64,000 nt of DNA from an uncultured Ignavibacteriota bacterium (GTDB taxonomy: Bacteria > Bacteroidota > Ignavibacteria > UBA10030 > UBA8401), in contig CAIOTF010000017.1 of NCBI GenBank assembly GCA_903861125.1, positions 1 through 64,000 of the forward strand. Reading direction: 5' to 3'. Positions 18,610-28,376 of the stretch are shown piece after piece (within the stretch, counting starts at the first letter, position 1; the number at the start of each line of letters is the position of its first letter). Made by a program: the position numbers and the translations under genes. The notes under the pieces were generated by a model. That model saw nothing but the letters and a program-made list of their open reading frames with translations, was not told the origin of the DNA and made no database searches.

Positions 18610-18636
18610 GCGGCGCGATAGTTATCAGCGCGCCGC
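18610..18636 (+). terminator. GC-rich hairpin between porV and the next gene
   Basis: A perfect 8-bp stem, GCGGCGCG (18610-18617) with CGCGCCGC (18629-18636), closes an 11-base loop 20 bases after the porV stop. No U-tract follows, so it is more likely a processing or stability element, or a partial terminator that lowers expression of the downstream genes relative to porV. Confidence 0.6.
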
Positions 18637-18667
18637 TGTGCCGGTGTTCTTTCAATGTTGGATCGAA

Positions 18668-21600
18668 ATGAAAAATAAAATAATACTTGCTGCACTTCTA
18701 TTGCTCCAGCTTCTTTTCTCACAAAAGCTGTCCCATACCCTGCGTGCGGCTTCCAATAGTGCCGTGGCGAATCCGGCGGTGAACACTTTTCCCGATACGC
18801 TGAATGTTCTGGCGATCCGCGTGCAGTTCCAGACCGATAATGATTCGCGGACGTCGGGGAACGGACAATTCGATCTCTCCGCTGCGGGTGAACGAATCAT
18901 CGATGCAGCGCCTCACGATTCCGCATACTTCAGCGATCATTTTGTTTTTGCCCATAACTATTTTTTCAAGGCATCCAACGGTAAACAGCATATTCGAACA
19001 ACCGTGTTGGGAAAAGTTATTACCGTAAAAAAGCAGATGAAAGAGTACGCTCCGGTCAGCGGAAATCTGCCTATGGCTCAACTGATTGAAGAAGCGTGGA
19101 GAGCGGCGGATTCGTTGTACCCAGGATATCAATTCCAGAAGTACGATCTGTTCACACTCTTTCATGCCGGCGTTGGTAGAGATATCGATCTTCGGGCAGC
19201 ACTCGGGTACGACCCAACACCGCTTGATCTTCCTTCACTCTATTTTAATTTGAACTCGCTGAAAACGCTCTTTGGAAATTCGTATCAGGGAGTTGTGCTG
19301 AACAACTCGTCATTCAAAATTCCTAATTGCGTGGTGCTGCCTGAAACGGAAGTGCGCCGCATACCTTCCGTTGGAGGTGATTTTATATTAAAGTTAGGAA
19401 TTAACGGACTGCTTGTGGCGAGCATCGGTAGTCATTTGGGACTTCCTGATCTCTTCGATACAAAGACAGGCAAATCCGGGATCGGTCGATTTGGTTTAAT
19501 GGATGGACAGGCGATCTTCAGTTTTTCCGGTATTGCTCCGCCGGAACCGAGTGCGTGGGAAAAAATTTATCTCGGATGGACTACGCCGATCGAAATAACA
19601 GGAACAAAAACTTTACGCGTTCCGGCGGCAGGACTATATTCGTCGGGAAACGACACGATCTACAAGATCCCGATCAGTGCCAAGGAATATTTTCTTGTTG
19701 AGAACAGATGCCGCGATGCAAAGGAAAACAATCATTCCATCACAACAAAATGGAACGGTCAGGTGTTGACCAGACAATTTTCGCAGGATGAGGAGTATTT
19801 TTCCAATTCGAACATCGATTCCGCCTACGGCGTAATAACGGATGTTGATGAATTGGACTGGAGTCTGCCGGGACTGATCAACGCGAATAACAGCTACAAG
19901 GGAGGAATCCTTGTCTGGCATATCGATGAAACGATCATTGAGAAAAATTTTGCCGCAAACACCATCAATGCAGATCCGGCGAAGCGCGGAGTCGATCTTG
20001 AGGAAGCGGACGGTTCACAGGATATCGGTCAAACATATGATTTCGGATCTGCCGGTTCGGGCACCGAGGATGGATCGCCGCTCGATTACTGGTTCAGCGG
20101 AAATATTTTCCCGCAATACACGAACGAATTTTCGGGAACGACAAATCCGAATTCGCTCAGCAACACTATGTCTAAATCCCATATAACACTCAAGAATTAT
20201 TCGGGCAGAGCGTCGCTCATGACGTTTGATGCAGTTGTCGGCGATGCCGATGTTCAATTGGTAAAAACGGTCAAACGACGCAATCTGAAATTGAATAATA
20301 ACGATGCACCGCTTGCCTCCGATCTGAACGGCGACGGGAAACAGGAGTTGATCTATACCAGCGGCGATTCGATCTTCGTGCTGAAGGATGATCTGACTCC
20401 GTATCTTAACAATTTGACCGGATTATTTTCTGCAGTAGGAGGGCGGTTTCAACCTGCTCCGCTGAGAATCTATTCCTCATCGGAAAATGCGCTGATCGGT
20501 GTGCAGGACAAAAAAGTATATCTTCTTTCTTCTAAAGACAACAATGCTGATGGTCTCGCTGATACGATTCGGACATTCACAGTCTCTTCCGCTCTGACGA
20601 TGCCACCTTCAACTTATCAGGATACACAAAGCGGTCAAAGCCTTATTATTGCAGGTGACAGTGCGGGCCGGAGGGTTATGTTTGCGAATATAAACCCGTC
20701 GGTATGGATTAAGGATTCTACGTCGTATTTTAAATCTCCAGTGATCGGCCAATCGATTGCGATCACCTATTCTCAGGATTCAGTCTCTCTCTCAGGGGTC
20801 AAGATCGGCTTTCAGGGAAAAAAGATTAAAGCCGTTGCTTCACGATACCAGGTAAACAACGACATTCTTTTTGATGATAATACATTCGGGACCATTCTCT
20901 CGAATGCAGTTTCAAATACAATGAAGACTTTTACTGTCCCGGATCAGGTCACCGGTTCATTCGCAGTGTATGATGTCAATAATGACGGGAGTTCTGATTT
21001 TGTCATAGGTGCAGGGAACAAACTCTATGCATACAATTCCAACGGTGTTCTGATTGAAAATTTCCCTTTCCAAACAAAAGACGGTGGGTCGGTCGTCGGC
21101 AGTCCGGTTATTGCAAAACAGAAAAACGGGAGTGACATTCTGATTATTTTTGGTTCAACAAACGGACAGATGTATGCAATTGATTCGAAAGCAAAGTTAG
21201 CGTCGGGATTTCCGCTGCAAACCGGCGGCATTGTTTCATCCCCCTTATTATGGAATGACTTCCTTGCCGTGGCATCAACGGATAGTTCCATCTACATCTG
21301 GAAAATTCCGGGGCTTGCTGACACGTCAAAGATTTATTGGAAAGGTTTTTTGGCGGACTATTCTCACAGTAATTATGTGAATAATTCTACTGCATCGAAC
21401 CCGAAATCATCCGAACTGCTTCCGAAAAAATTAGCATACAACTGGCCGAATCCGGTGTACAGCGGCGTGACGAATATCCGGTATTATTTGGGCAAACCGG
21501 CGACGGTGAAAATAAAAATCGTGAATCTGGCCGGCGAACTTGTAGAAGAACTTCGCGGAACAAATTATGCCGGACTTGATAATGAAGTGCAGTGGAATAT

Positions 21601-21697
21601 TACCAACGTGCAGAGTGGAATTTATTTTGCACAGATCACCGCCAGCGGAAGCGGGGAAGAGATGAGTCAGATTGTGAAAATTGCGGTGGTGAAATGA
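18668..21697 (+). CDS. T9SS cargo: inactive M6-metalloprotease-like surface protein with FG-GAP-type repeats
   Basis: From the ATG at 18668 the protein has 1009 residues with a signal peptide (MKNKIILAALLLLQLLFS). It shows several marks of the M6 (immune inhibitor A) family: GLPDLFD, FGLMDG, ILVWHIDE and GVDLEEADG. Where the zinc motif HExGH should precede LGLPDL, the sequence reads ASIGSH (residues 251-256), so the two His ligands and the Glu are missing. Residues around 570 (DLNGDGKQEL) and 765 (DVNNDGSSDF) form FG-GAP/VCBS-type propeller repeats. The last 80 residues are a type A sorting domain (NWPNPVYSG to IVKIAVVK). It is probably exported by PorUV and surface-bound as a non-enzymatic scaffold or adhesin. 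An ATG-like start at 18638 would hide the signal peptide. Confidence 0.82.
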   Translation: MKNKIILAALLLLQLLFSQKLSHTLRAASNSAVANPAVNTFPDTLNVLAIRVQFQTDNDSRTSGNGQFDLSAAGERIIDAAPHDSAYFSDHFVFAHNYFFKASNGKQHIRTTVLGKVITVKKQMKEYAPVSGNLPMAQLIEEAWRAADSLYPGYQFQKYDLFTLFHAGVGRDIDLRAALGYDPTPLDLPSLYFNLNSLKTLFGNSYQGVVLNNSSFKIPNCVVLPETEVRRIPSVGGDFILKLGINGLLVASIGSHLGLPDLFDTKTGKSGIGRFGLMDGQAIFSFSGIAPPEPSAWEKIYLGWTTPIEITGTKTLRVPAAGLYSSGNDTIYKIPISAKEYFLVENRCRDAKENNHSITTKWNGQVLTRQFSQDEEYFSNSNIDSAYGVITDVDELDWSLPGLINANNSYKGGILVWHIDETIIEKNFAANTINADPAKRGVDLEEADGSQDIGQTYDFGSAGSGTEDGSPLDYWFSGNIFPQYTNEFSGTTNPNSLSNTMSKSHITLKNYSGRASLMTFDAVVGDADVQLVKTVKRRNLKLNNNDAPLASDLNGDGKQELIYTSGDSIFVLKDDLTPYLNNLTGLFSAVGGRFQPAPLRIYSSSENALIGVQDKKVYLLSSKDNNADGLADTIRTFTVSSALTMPPSTYQDTQSGQSLIIAGDSAGRRVMFANINPSVWIKDSTSYFKSPVIGQSIAITYSQDSVSLSGVKIGFQGKKIKAVASRYQVNNDILFDDNTFGTILSNAVSNTMKTFTVPDQVTGSFAVYDVNNDGSSDFVIGAGNKLYAYNSNGVLIENFPFQTKDGGSVVGSPVIAKQKNGSDILIIFGSTNGQMYAIDSKAKLASGFPLQTGGIVSSPLLWNDFLAVASTDSSIYIWKIPGLADTSKIYWKGFLADYSHSNYVNNSTASNPKSSELLPKKLAYNWPNPVYSGVTNIRYYLGKPATVKIKIVNLAGELVEELRGTNYAGLDNEVQWNITNVQSGIYFAQITASGSGEEMSQIVKIAVVK

Positions 21698-24600
21698 TGG
21701 TGAGCAATAAAAGATTTTTCCATATTATTCTTGTGCTATGTGTGCTCCTTCCTTTTTCTTTTCTCTTCCCTCAGGAGAATCACTACAATCACGGCGAACT
21801 GGAATGGAGAACGATCGAGACGCAGCATTTCTTCATCAATTACCATAAAGGGGCAGAACGGACTGCGAATGTAATTGCCAAGGTCGCTGAAGATATTTAC
21901 GGTCCGGTAACATCGCTGTATCAACACGAGCCGGACCATAAGGTGAGTTTCATCATTAAAGATTTCGATGACTACTCAAATGGTGCAGCATATTTTTACG
22001 ACAATAAGATCGAGATATGGGCTCCGTCGCTGGATTTTGTTTTTCGCGGATCACATAACTGGCTGCGCAATGTTATCACACACGAATTTACGCATATCAT
22101 TCAGATACAAACATCCATGAAATTCGGCCGGCGGTTTCCCGGATTGTATCTTCAATGGCTTAATTACGAAGAAGAACGGCGTCAGGATGTTCTGTACGGA
22201 TATCCGAATACCGTCGTCTCGTATCCGTTGTCGGGCTTCGTTATACCAAGCTGGTTTGCAGAAGGGGTTGCGCAATATAACCGTCCGGAACTCAGTTATG
22301 ATTTTTGGGATTCTCACCGGGATATGATCTTGCGGTCATATGTCCTTGATTCGTGTATGCTCTCCTGGAGCGAAATGAGCGTCTTCGGCAAAACATCGCT
22401 CGGTAACGAATCTTCATACAATGCCGGTTTTGCATTGTCAAAATATATTTCAGAAAAATATGGTCAGGATGCGATTCCGAAGATCGCCAAAAATATTTCC
22501 CGCGTCGATAATGTGATGATCGATCAGGCAATCGAACGGGCTTTGGGAATTAGCGGGCAGACGCTGTATAATGAATGGAAAGACACACTGACAGTGCGCT
22601 ATCAACGTCAGACTTCAGCTATTGCGAATAATCTTGTTGAGGGACGGAAAATTTTCCTTAATGACGAAGATAGCATTGTCACAGGAATCGGTTTTGGAAA
22701 TCTCAATCCTTCGTTTTCGCCTACGGAAAATCAGTTCGTCTATACTTCAAATAAGGACCAGGATTATCTTGGTAATTCGGGAGTATTTCTTGCAAACTTT
22801 GAAACTAAAAAAGAAAAACAGTTGGTAAGTGGTGTCCGTTCGAGATTATCCTGGTCGCCTGACGGAAAAAAAATCTATTACACGAAGCATTCTAATGAGA
22901 ATCCTAACGGATCCGAAGTTTCCGATATCTATGTGTATGACATTGCTCAGGATGAAGAAACACGGATCACTTATGGCATGAGGGCCATCAGCGCAACGAT
23001 GTCGCCTGACGGATCGAAGATCGTATTTACGTTTGAACATGACGGGACAATGAACCTGGCTACAGTGGACAGCGCAGGAAAGAATTTCCGACAGCTCACA
23101 CCGTTTGCAAACGGTGAACAGACGTATCATCCCAACTGGTCGCCGGACGGCAAAACAATCGTGTTCGGTTATTCGGCAAATGATGGTCAGGATGTTGCAC
23201 GTATTTCCGGCGACAGCAGCGCCGTTGATTTTCTTGTCCCGGGAGAAGATGATTCACGGGATCCCGTCTATTCGGCGGACGGCTCTGCGATAATATTTTC
23301 ATCCGACAGGACAGGCATCTTCAATCTCTATCGTTTAGAATTATCAAACGGGACTATCTCACAGCTTACCAACGTTCTCGGCGGAACATTTATGCCGGCT
23401 GTTGACCGGAACGGTTCGGTTTTGTACGCCGGATATACTTCCGGAGGATATAAATTAAGGTTGCTCGATAATCCGCGTCCGCATGATTTTTCCACCGTTT
23501 CTTATGCCTATACGAAACCTGGTCCCAAAACAGAAATAGATGCATCGCTTCCACGCAATCAGTTTGATTTTACTTCGTTAAGAAAATACGATGATACAAA
23601 CCTGCTTGGTAAAGAGAGCAGAACCTATACGAATATTTTCAGCAGCCTTTCAATCATTCCTTTTCTGCGGATCGACAACTATAACACGAAAAGCAGCGGA
23701 CTCGATTTTCTGAAACCGGGTTTCTATTTTGTCTCCGGCGACATGCTTGAAAAATTCAATATGTTCGGCGGTGCAGCGATCAACCATATATTGGAACGCG
23801 ACCTGTTCCTGATCTTTGAATACCGCGACCACCTGATCGGTCTCCACCAGCTGGGATGGCATCCGACTCTGTCGCTTGAGATCTATAATGTTTCGCGCAA
23901 ACGGACGAATGAAAAGATTACGATCGTGGAACAGTTCGAAGAGACAACAGCCGATGTCACCTATAGTCTGTTCGAAGTGGATCTTTTTTTGAAGCAGCAT
24001 ATTTTAGGACAGTTTGATCTATTGACACTCGGATTCACGTACAGCCAATACAGCAGTGCATTGAGTTCTTTTCTGGTAAAGAGCAGTTCACTTCTTGTTC
24101 CTGCTTCTTCCGAAGTGTATTTCAGCGGAAAGAATCTGTCGATGCTGTATAATATTTCTGCGATACTTCCGTCTAGAACGAGCGAAATCAATCCAGTCGG
24201 CCGTTCTTTATCCCTTAAACTCGATAACGAATTCGCTCACTTTGTTTCGGAAGATTCGACCGGAGCATCAGAATTTGAAGCGACCGGTACGGGAATAAAG
24301 TTAAAACTTATTCCGTTCACGGTCCGCCGTGCAGAGGTGAGGTATACGGAACATCTCAAACTGCCGTTCTGGAAACATACGCTATCGTTTACGTTACGCG
24401 GTGGCACAATTTTCGGAAGGAAGGTTCCTGACTTTTTTGACTTCTATGCAGGCGGTCTTGTCGGGATGAAAGGGTATCCATTCTATTCAATCAGCGGAAA
24501 TGAAATAACGACGCTGAATATCGCTTACCGTTTCCCGATTTGGGAAAACATCGATTTCAGGATCCTGCAATTATATTTTGACCGATTGTACGGAGAATTC

Positions 24601-24876
24601 CATGCCGATTATGGTAATGCGTGGGACGGACTGCCCGATATCCGCGACTTCAAACGTGATGCTGGATTTGAATTGCGGCTCGATGCATTCTCATGGTATG
24701 CATATCCTACGAGGATCTTTGTGAACGGAACATACGGACTTGATGCATTTACTTATCAGCGACGTACGGTGACGGCAAATTACGGCAAAGAATGGCGGTT
24801 CTATTTCGGTGTACTCTTTGGATTTGATTTCAGCAACGACATACAACGATTGGTGAGGAATATCGATGGGTTCTAA
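21694..24876 (+). CDS. Gluzincin peptidase-MA / TolB-propeller / Omp85-like barrel fusion
   Basis: The start is the tandem ATGATG at 21694, overlapping the previous stop. The 1060-residue product has a signal peptide ending near LFPQ. Residues 20-300 hold a gluzincin domain with HEFTH (zinc ligands His130, His134) and a downstream WFAEGVAQY with Glu190 as third ligand. Residues about 330-600 carry repeated WSPDGKKI-type PD40/TolB beta-propeller blades. The C-terminal 400 residues look like an outer-membrane barrel ending in an Omp85-type region (GGLVGMKGYPF then NIAYRFPIWENI). The order suggests a periplasmic protease tethered to a pore. Function is unknown; translational coupling to a T9SS cargo gene suggests a role in surface-protein handling. 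Confidence 0.78.
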   Translation: MMVSNKRFFHIILVLCVLLPFSFLFPQENHYNHGELEWRTIETQHFFINYHKGAERTANVIAKVAEDIYGPVTSLYQHEPDHKVSFIIKDFDDYSNGAAYFYDNKIEIWAPSLDFVFRGSHNWLRNVITHEFTHIIQIQTSMKFGRRFPGLYLQWLNYEEERRQDVLYGYPNTVVSYPLSGFVIPSWFAEGVAQYNRPELSYDFWDSHRDMILRSYVLDSCMLSWSEMSVFGKTSLGNESSYNAGFALSKYISEKYGQDAIPKIAKNISRVDNVMIDQAIERALGISGQTLYNEWKDTLTVRYQRQTSAIANNLVEGRKIFLNDEDSIVTGIGFGNLNPSFSPTENQFVYTSNKDQDYLGNSGVFLANFETKKEKQLVSGVRSRLSWSPDGKKIYYTKHSNENPNGSEVSDIYVYDIAQDEETRITYGMRAISATMSPDGSKIVFTFEHDGTMNLATVDSAGKNFRQLTPFANGEQTYHPNWSPDGKTIVFGYSANDGQDVARISGDSSAVDFLVPGEDDSRDPVYSADGSAIIFSSDRTGIFNLYRLELSNGTISQLTNVLGGTFMPAVDRNGSVLYAGYTSGGYKLRLLDNPRPHDFSTVSYAYTKPGPKTEIDASLPRNQFDFTSLRKYDDTNLLGKESRTYTNIFSSLSIIPFLRIDNYNTKSSGLDFLKPGFYFVSGDMLEKFNMFGGAAINHILERDLFLIFEYRDHLIGLHQLGWHPTLSLEIYNVSRKRTNEKITIVEQFEETTADVTYSLFEVDLFLKQHILGQFDLLTLGFTYSQYSSALSSFLVKSSSLLVPASSEVYFSGKNLSMLYNISAILPSRTSEINPVGRSLSLKLDNEFAHFVSEDSTGASEFEATGTGIKLKLIPFTVRRAEVRYTEHLKLPFWKHTLSFTLRGGTIFGRKVPDFFDFYAGGLVGMKGYPFYSISGNEITTLNIAYRFPIWENIDFRILQLYFDRLYGEFHADYGNAWDGLPDIRDFKRDAGFELRLDAFSWYAYPTRIFVNGTYGLDAFTYQRRTVTANYGKEWRFYFGVLFGFDFSNDIQRLVRNIDGF

Positions 24877-25750
24877 AATTGTTTTTTTGTTTTTGTTCAT
24901 CGGCGTGTATTTCGCGTTCAGCGGAGATAAAAATATTACGGGAAATTTCCGTTGGGACATTCTGCAACTGCAGCAGGATACAGCTGCAGCCGAAAAATCT
25001 GTTGTCATTCATTCGGATCGCCATCAGAATGCGTTTATGAATGGATTATTTTCTCTGGTAATTCCCGGTGCGGGCCAATTTCGGACAGAACGATATACGA
25101 AAGCAGCTATCTTTTTTGCAGCTGAGATAGCACTTGCTACATATGCGGTGGTCAAGACTCACAGCGGTGATACTAAAACGACTGAATTCCAAACGTATGC
25201 TGAAGCGCATTGGGATGCAGTGCGGTACGCAAAGTGGATCGAAACATATGGCAAGGCTGAATATGGGCCATCGAATGTGACGTTCACTCAAACGGATTAT
25301 GATATTATCCAGAACGCCAAGGATTTTTCAAAGATAAATGCCTGGGAACAAGGGGCGCATAAATTGGGATTTTCACACCAACTACCCAAATTTCGAGAGC
25401 AACAATACTTTGAACTGATTGGAAAATACAATCAATTCAAATTCGGATGGGATGAGTATCCACGTGACGCGAACGGAGTTCCCATCTCCGATGCAGGACG
25501 ATACGACGATCTTATTCCACAGCAGCTAAAGAACTATGCGGTGGAGAGAGGGAAGGCGAACGATTATTATTATGCAGCAAGTTTTGCCATGAGTGCTCTT
25601 GTTATCAACCACGTTCTCAGTGCCGTTGATGCATTATTATTTACGAAGAGCTATAATAATGAGGTTACTGCGTCTCTGAATATGAAACCGGTTGATGGGT
25701 TCGAAGGGAAGAGGTTGTTATCGGAGCTGACGATCAGTGTTGGTCTTTAG
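24866..25750 (+). CDS. DUF5683-like exported or membrane protein
   Basis: The 294-residue product starts with a hydrophobic N-terminus (GSKIVFLFLFIGVYFAF). Residues 55-90 contain NGLFSLVIPGAGQFRTERYTKAAIFFAAE, with the pattern PGxGQ, a charged turn and a hydrophobic segment known from DUF5683 proteins of Bacteroidota. A second hydrophobic segment lies near residue 240 (FAMSALVINHVLSAVDALLF). It overlaps the preceding gene by 11 bases, so it is the last member of the porU operon. No function can be named. Confidence 0.7.
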   Translation: MGSKIVFLFLFIGVYFAFSGDKNITGNFRWDILQLQQDTAAAEKSVVIHSDRHQNAFMNGLFSLVIPGAGQFRTERYTKAAIFFAAEIALATYAVVKTHSGDTKTTEFQTYAEAHWDAVRYAKWIETYGKAEYGPSNVTFTQTDYDIIQNAKDFSKINAWEQGAHKLGFSHQLPKFREQQYFELIGKYNQFKFGWDEYPRDANGVPISDAGRYDDLIPQQLKNYAVERGKANDYYYAASFAMSALVINHVLSAVDALLFTKSYNNEVTASLNMKPVDGFEGKRLLSELTISVGL

Positions 25751-25800
25751 TAATCGCTATTACCAATATTTAATTTGCAAATCAATTCGTATCTCTGTAA

Positions 25801-25832
25801 TTGTCATACCAAGCGGAGACAAGGTATGACAA
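25801..25832. terminator. Hairpin between convergent genes
   Basis: A perfect 10-bp stem, TTGTCATACC (25801-25810) with GGTATGACAA (25823-25832), closes a 12-base loop in the 168-base gap between the DUF5683-like gene and lptG. It has no U-tract on either strand, so it is a candidate for termination or 3'-end protection only. Confidence 0.55.
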
Positions 25833-25918
25833 ACCTGCCTGAATAAATTATTTTCCGTTGATCTAATGCTATTTTAACAGCACAACGAAGATGATTTTAT
25901 TTTTGAGAAACCAGCCGT

Positions 25919-27004
25919 TTATTTATTCACCCGCAAAATATTCACCACCCCGGCCGTAAAGAAGATAATGTTCGCAAGCCACGCCGTCAATAAAGGATTA
26001 AGATCCCCGTTATAGCCGAACACATTGCTGATCTTCATGAAGACCATGTAGATAAAAACAACTGCGGCCGAGATGCCAACTTGAATGGCGATTCCTCCTT
26101 TTCGTTTCCCAAAGGAGAACGGTATTCCGAACAATACAACAATAACGCTAGCAAAGGGGAAAGAAACTTTGCCGTAATAATCGACCATCCATCGGGCAAC
26201 ATCGTTGCCGCTGTTTTGCTGGTGAGTGATGAACTCTCGCAATTCAGTAAAATTCATCTCTTCCGGCTTCTCCACTTTTTTGATGATGTCTTTTGGCGAA
26301 AATGAAAGATCGTTGAATGTGAATTCGTCAAATTGATTGAAGCGTTCGCCGGTTGGCGTTACAATTCTGTGTTGACCGACGCGCAACGTCCATTGCTGCT
26401 TGGTACTGTCCCACGAGAACTGCAGTCCGTCCCAACGCTGCGAAATACTGATCAGACTTGTATCGCTGAATTCCTGGATCGAAGCACGCGTACCGTTGCC
26501 GTTCGTTCTGTCAAAATATGAGATATAGACGATTCTCCGCTTGCCGTCCTGGAGATAGATATTCGTTCTCGCAGTCGTTTCCAGATTCTTGTTCAAATAT
26601 CTCCGCTCGATTGCCAGTTTATGTTGATTGGCGTACGGTACGATCCATCCATTAAAATAAACAGAAAGAATGCTGACGATAAATGCAACGCTCACCAGCG
26701 GCAGCATATATCGGTAGATGCTCATCCCTCCGGCTTTCATAGCCGTTAGTTCATTGTTTGAGGCTAGTTTTCCGGTGGTAAACAGACTTGCCAGAAGTAC
26801 TGCAACCGGAGTCATCAGTTTAATGATCTCGGGTAAAAAGGCAATGTAATATTGCACGATGATCGGATTGGCGACATTGTTGTCAAGAAAATCGTCAAGA
26901 TTCTCCATCAGATCAATGATCAGGAATATCGCCATAAAAGTGATTAATCCGAAGATTGTCGTTACAATGAACTGTTTCAAAAGATATCGATCGAAGATTT
27001 TCAC
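25919..27004 (-). CDS. lptG: Lipopolysaccharide export permease LptG
   Basis: A YjgP/YjgQ-family permease of 361 residues from the GTG at 27004. That start overlaps the lptF stop as GTGA; a TTG at 27016 is the alternative. It begins KIFDRYLLKQF, the typical cytoplasmic anchor, and shows six membrane segments (three at each end) around a periplasmic beta-jellyroll domain (residues about 120-270). MKAGGMSIYRYMLP is the coupling-helix region. With LptF and LptB it extracts lipopolysaccharide from the inner membrane. Adjacency to a second family member supports the LptFG pair; which of the two is F or G is by convention of order. Confidence 0.9.
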   Translation of the reverse strand: MKIFDRYLLKQFIVTTIFGLITFMAIFLIIDLMENLDDFLDNNVANPIIVQYYIAFLPEIIKLMTPVAVLLASLFTTGKLASNNELTAMKAGGMSIYRYMLPLVSVAFIVSILSVYFNGWIVPYANQHKLAIERRYLNKNLETTARTNIYLQDGKRRIVYISYFDRTNGNGTRASIQEFSDTSLISISQRWDGLQFSWDSTKQQWTLRVGQHRIVTPTGERFNQFDEFTFNDLSFSPKDIIKKVEKPEEMNFTELREFITHQQNSGNDVARWMVDYYGKVSFPFASVIVVLFGIPFSFGKRKGGIAIQVGISAAVVFIYMVFMKISNVFGYNGDLNPLLTAWLANIIFFTAGVVNILRVNK

Positions 27005-28371
27005 CGGGTACTCCAATCGATCAGTTTCTTCGGCACAAGTTTTTTGAACCAGTCAAAGTTCAGCTCGATATTTTCTTTCCCGACTTTATAGGTCAGATAC
27101 ATGCCCAACACTCCGATGAAAATGTTTGCGCCCCACATGCCAACCCATGGTTCGATCACGTGACGATCGGCAAGTTTTTCTCCTCCGATCAGGGATGACC
27201 AATATAAAAGAAAGAATCCCAGGCTCAGAGACGCCGCTATTCCAAATCCGCCGCGCCGTGCCATAACCCCCAGCGGAGCGCCGACAAGGATGAAGACGAA
27301 GCACGCAACAGGAATGGAATATTTTTTGTGGATCTCTACGAGATATTCCCGTATCTGTTTTTCCTGATATTCGTAATTTGAGATCTCGCTTTCAATATTA
27401 TTCCGGTAGAACATCATTTGGCTCTTCATATCCGAATATTGCTCAATATTTTTCCAAAAATCTTTTGATGGCAGCCGCGGATCTACAGATCCGGTGAAGA
27501 GTTTTGCTTCCAAACCGGCCGTGTACTGATCGATCCGAAGTTCTATCTCTTTCGTCAAACCTTCGAGACTGTCCACCATGTACCGCATTTCGCCGGAACT
27601 GAGTTCCCGGTCACCTCTGGAAAATTTATCAACCTCTGATCGTTCAAAGTCGAATCCTTCGGTGACTGTTGTTATCCTCTGACGGTGAAATTGAATCACG
27701 CGGTACATCTTCGGACGCGAATGATCCAATTCATGAATCTCGCCTTCATAGAGATCCATCACCAACTTTCTGTAATCCTGAGAAAAGGAGAGTAGTCCGT
27801 GTTTAGCGGTGATCACTGTATTTTTATTCGGATCGGAGTGATTATAGATTGTTACCCCTTCGAGCTCATTCGATTCTTCAAATGTCTTACGCACTAGCAT
27901 GCTCATGCCGGGCATATCCTGATTGAATAATCCCGGAACAAGAGAGAGGGTCGGCTTTTTTCTACGGATGTCGATCGTCAGTGATTTAGAGCGGTGGTTT
28001 GCTTCCGGCAGCACTTTATTGTTGAACTCAATCATCAAATATGTTACGATCATCGCGGCAATGGCTACGGGGAACATCATTCTAAATAGACTGACACCGC
28101 CGGCTTTCATCGCCGTTACCTCGTTTGTTGAGGCCATTGCACCGAAGGCCATGAGTGTTGCAACAAGTACCGCCATCGGTACGGCAAGAACCACCATCCA
28201 GGCAAGGTTCAGCATCATCAATTCCGCGATCACAGCTCCGCTCAATCCTTTTCCGACAAGCTGATCCATGAATTTCATCACGAATTGCAGCACGAAGACG
28301 GACATCAGAAATAGGAATGAACCGAAGAAAGGTGCCCCGTGACGCTTAAGAATATAGAGTGAAAGTATCAT
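27001..28371 (-). CDS. lptF: Lipopolysaccharide export permease LptF
   Basis: The 456-residue YjgP/YjgQ-family permease begins LSLYILKRHGAPF and has membrane segments near residues 15-35, 50-75, 95-120 and three near the C-terminus. The conserved coupling segment ATNEVTAMKAGGVSLFRMM-type is present around residue 80. It is longer than the usual 360-390 residues because of an extra charged, helical insertion at about residues 245-335 (QMMFYRNNIESEISNYEYQEKQ) within the periplasmic part. It is translationally coupled to lptG. A candidate promoter with almost no leader lies directly upstream. Confidence 0.9.
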   Translation of the reverse strand: MILSLYILKRHGAPFFGSFLFLMSVFVLQFVMKFMDQLVGKGLSGAVIAELMMLNLAWMVVLAVPMAVLVATLMAFGAMASTNEVTAMKAGGVSLFRMMFPVAIAAMIVTYLMIEFNNKVLPEANHRSKSLTIDIRRKKPTLSLVPGLFNQDMPGMSMLVRKTFEESNELEGVTIYNHSDPNKNTVITAKHGLLSFSQDYRKLVMDLYEGEIHELDHSRPKMYRVIQFHRQRITTVTEGFDFERSEVDKFSRGDRELSSGEMRYMVDSLEGLTKEIELRIDQYTAGLEAKLFTGSVDPRLPSKDFWKNIEQYSDMKSQMMFYRNNIESEISNYEYQEKQIREYLVEIHKKYSIPVACFVFILVGAPLGVMARRGGFGIAASLSLGFFLLYWSSLIGGEKLADRHVIEPWVGMWGANIFIGVLGMYLTYKVGKENIELNFDWFKKLVPKKLIDWSTR

Positions 28372-28376
28372 GCTAC

